A stretch of DNA of 7,636 bases from the NCBI GenBank assembly GCA_902470265.1, contig CABRFW010000072.1:1-7636 (forward strand), read 5' to 3'. The number at the start of each line of letters is the position of its first letter. The first letter of the stretch is position 1. The notes beneath the pieces were generated by a model. That model was not told the DNA's origin. It did not search any database and saw only the letters and a program-made list of their open reading frames with translations. Shown here one piece after another: positions 6,334 to 7,636 of the stretch. The stretch comes from an uncultured Collinsella sp. (GTDB taxonomy: Bacteria; Actinomycetota; Coriobacteriia; Coriobacteriales; Coriobacteriaceae). The position numbers were made by a program, and so were the translations under genes.

Positions 6334-7263
6334 CTAGCCCGTGTAGCGCTCGCGGTAGGTGTTGCGCTTGGGTGCGGAGCCGTGGCTGCCGTGGTGACGC
6401 ATGCGGCTGGCGGGCGTGTCTTGGGGCTTGCCGCCGTTGCGCTTGGCGTTGGCCTGCTTGGGAGGGATGCCGCCGCTTTTGAGGATCTGCACCTCGCGGT
6501 CGGTGAGCTCGCGCCACGAGCCCTTGGCCACGCCCTCGAGCTCAAGGCCGGCAAAGTTGCAGCGATGCAGACGGATTACCGGATGGTGAATCTTGCTCAG
6601 CATGCGCTTAACCTGGTTCTTGCGCCCCTCGCGGATAATGACCTCCACAGCGGTGGTGCCGGGCTTGACGCCTTGCGGAGCCACGGCTACGGCCTCGCGC
6701 GCGTTGATGACTCGGCAGATTGCTGGCTGGCATAGGCCGTCGTCGAGCTCGATGCCACGGCGGAGCGGTTCTAGATCGCGGTCGGTCAGCTGCCCGTCCA
6801 CGAGTGCCTGGTAGGTCTTGTAGACGTGCTTGCTGGGATGCAGCAGGTCCTGCGACAGGTCGCCGTCGGTGGTAAAGAGCAAAAGGCCTGTGGTGTCGCG
6901 GTCCAGGCGGCCCACCGGGAAAAGTCCCGGAAAGCGGTCGCGGGGGACCAGGTCGGCCACGCAAGGGCGCTCCTGCGGATCGCTCATGGTGGTGAGGTAG
7001 CCGGTCGGCTTGTAGAGCATCAAGTACACGGCGCCCTGGTTGAGCTTGACGGGCATGCCGTCGACCTCGATATGGTCGCGGTCGACATCGACCTTGGTAC
7101 CCAGCTCGGTCGCGACCTCGCCGTTTACCGTCACACGACCAGCGGTCATCAAGTCCTCCGAGCCACGGCGGCTCGCCACGCCCGCGCGCGCCAAAAAGCG
7201 CTGCAGGCGCATGGTGTGCGGATAGACGGGCTGGGCGTCGGTCGTGGGTACTGCGTTGCCCAT
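6334..7263 (-). CDS. rluB: RsuA/RluB-family rRNA pseudouridine synthase
   Basis: Isomerises a specific uridine in rRNA to pseudouridine; by neighbourhood (next to scpB, as in Bacillus) the 23S enzyme RluB is most likely, although RsuA- and RluE-type specificity cannot be separated by motif alone. The 309-residue protein has an N-terminal S4 RNA-binding domain (about 18-70, starting MRLQRFLARAGVASRR). The catalytic domain contains YKPTGYLTT (84-92), GRLDRDTTGLLL (118-129) with catalytic Asp121, and the C-terminal motif REGRKNQVKRML (211-222). A basic tail follows (262-309: 14 Lys/Arg/His, 2 acidic). The start at 7263 has GGGGAG upstream with a 9-nt spacer. An alternative ATG at 7299, 12 codons longer, has GGAGG with a 6-nt spacer but would overlap scpB by 14 nt. 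Its extra codons (AGG, GTA, GGG, GAA) are unlike the rest of the gene, so I prefer 7263. A third Met at 7212 begins the S4 domain itself. Confidence 0.93.
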   Translation of the reverse strand: MGNAVPTTDAQPVYPHTMRLQRFLARAGVASRRGSEDLMTAGRVTVNGEVATELGTKVDVDRDHIEVDGMPVKLNQGAVYLMLYKPTGYLTTMSDPQERPCVADLVPRDRFPGLFPVGRLDRDTTGLLLFTTDGDLSQDLLHPSKHVYKTYQALVDGQLTDRDLEPLRRGIELDDGLCQPAICRVINAREAVAVAPQGVKPGTTAVEVIIREGRKNQVKRMLSKIHHPVIRLHRCNFAGLELEGVAKGSWRELTDREVQILKSGGIPPKQANAKRNGGKPQDTPASRMRHHGSHGSAPKRNTYRERYTG

Positions 7264-7285
7264 GGCGCGCGTCTCCCCTACTTCG

Positions 7286-7636
7286 TTAGTCCTCGTCATG
7301 CAAATCCTCCGAGGTCTCGTCGACGACCAGGGTCTCCAAGTTCTCGACTGCCTCAACATCTTCAACATCGGTATCGAGCAGTTCGCGCTCTTCGTCCAGG
7401 TCATCGGCCTGCTCCTCGAGCGTGGACTGAATGCTGCGGCCGCTCAGGCGCTCACGGATAAACTGACGCGACTGCTCGTCGGGGGCAAACTGCTCCAGGT
7501 CGGGCAGGTCGCGGGTGGAACGCAGACCGAACTTTTCCAAGAAGGCGTTGGTCGTGCCGTAGATGATGGCTTGACCGCGCTGGGGGTCGCGGCCGAGCTC
7601 ACGCACCAGGCCCTTGTCGACAAGTGACGCGATGAC
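7286..7636 (-). CDS. scpB: Segregation and condensation protein B, C-terminal part (runs off right edge)
   Basis: ScpB is a kleisin-associated subunit that works with ScpA and SMC in chromosome condensation and segregation. Only the last 116 residues are in the window; the frame is open to the right edge, so the start lies outside. The visible part covers the end of the second winged-helix domain, with the family-typical LVDKGLVRELGRDP (5-18 of this fragment), IIYGTTNAFLEKFGL (24-38) and DLPDLEQF (43-50). After it comes a long acidic tail (fragment residues 73-116, 22 of 44 residues Asp or Glu) that looks disordered. The stop at 7286 is followed 22 nt later by the preferred rluB start. The scpB-rluB pairing is a common arrangement in Gram-positive bacteria, and scpA would be expected just upstream, outside the window. 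Confidence 0.92.
   Translation of the reverse strand, partial: VIASLVDKGLVRELGRDPQRGQAIIYGTTNAFLEKFGLRSTRDLPDLEQFAPDEQSRQFIRERLSGRSIQSTLEEQADDLDEERELLDTDVEDVEAVENLETLVVDETSEDLHDED

Noticed and set aside
1..7636. Mobile elements, CRISPR arrays, tRNA/rRNA, phage or defence genes
   Set aside because: No repeat-spacer pattern, transposase, inverted-repeat pair or structured RNA gene was seen. Intact housekeeping genes fill nearly every base.

Overview
The window is a compact block of nine bacterial housekeeping genes, all on the minus strand. The DNA is GC-rich, with mostly G or C at third codon positions. The protein character and gene order (scpB-rluB-cmk-plsC-ispH-DUF512-der-plsY-gpsA) suggest a high-GC anaerobic Actinobacterium of the class Coriobacteriia, with Collinsella or a close relative the best guess. 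This placement rests on recognition alone; no alignment was run. IspH indicates the MEP (non-mevalonate) isoprenoid route.

In transcription order (right to left): the 3' end of scpB (chromosome segregation) runs off the right edge. It is followed by rluB (rRNA pseudouridine synthase), cmk (CMP kinase), plsC (lysophosphatidate acyltransferase family), ispH (last MEP enzyme), a PDZ/radical-SAM-like DUF512 protein of unknown function, der (two-domain ribosome-assembly GTPase), plsY (glycerol-3-phosphate acyltransferase) and the first 158 codons of gpsA (glycerol-3-phosphate dehydrogenase), which runs off the left edge.

Junctions are very tight. der and plsY overlap by 8 nt, five gaps are 2-10 nt, and the scpB-rluB gap is 22 nt with the chosen start. 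The largest gap is 66 nt, between rluB and cmk. Several Shine-Dalgarno sequences lie inside the upstream gene or overlap its stop codon, so one polycistronic message with coupled translation is likely. No convincing promoter or terminator is visible inside the block.

Functionally, GpsA makes glycerol 3-phosphate, PlsY adds the first acyl chain, and a PlsC-type enzyme would add the second. IspH supplies isoprenoid precursors, Cmk supplies CDP for nucleotides and for CDP-linked lipid intermediates, and Der and RluB act on the ribosome. The block therefore links envelope-lipid synthesis with ribosome maturation and chromosome segregation.

I see no mobile element, CRISPR array, tRNA, rRNA, phage gene or defence system. 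The points most worth a second look are the functionally unassigned DUF512 protein and an HX4E instead of HX4D catalytic motif in the PlsC homologue. Neither amounts to a new system.
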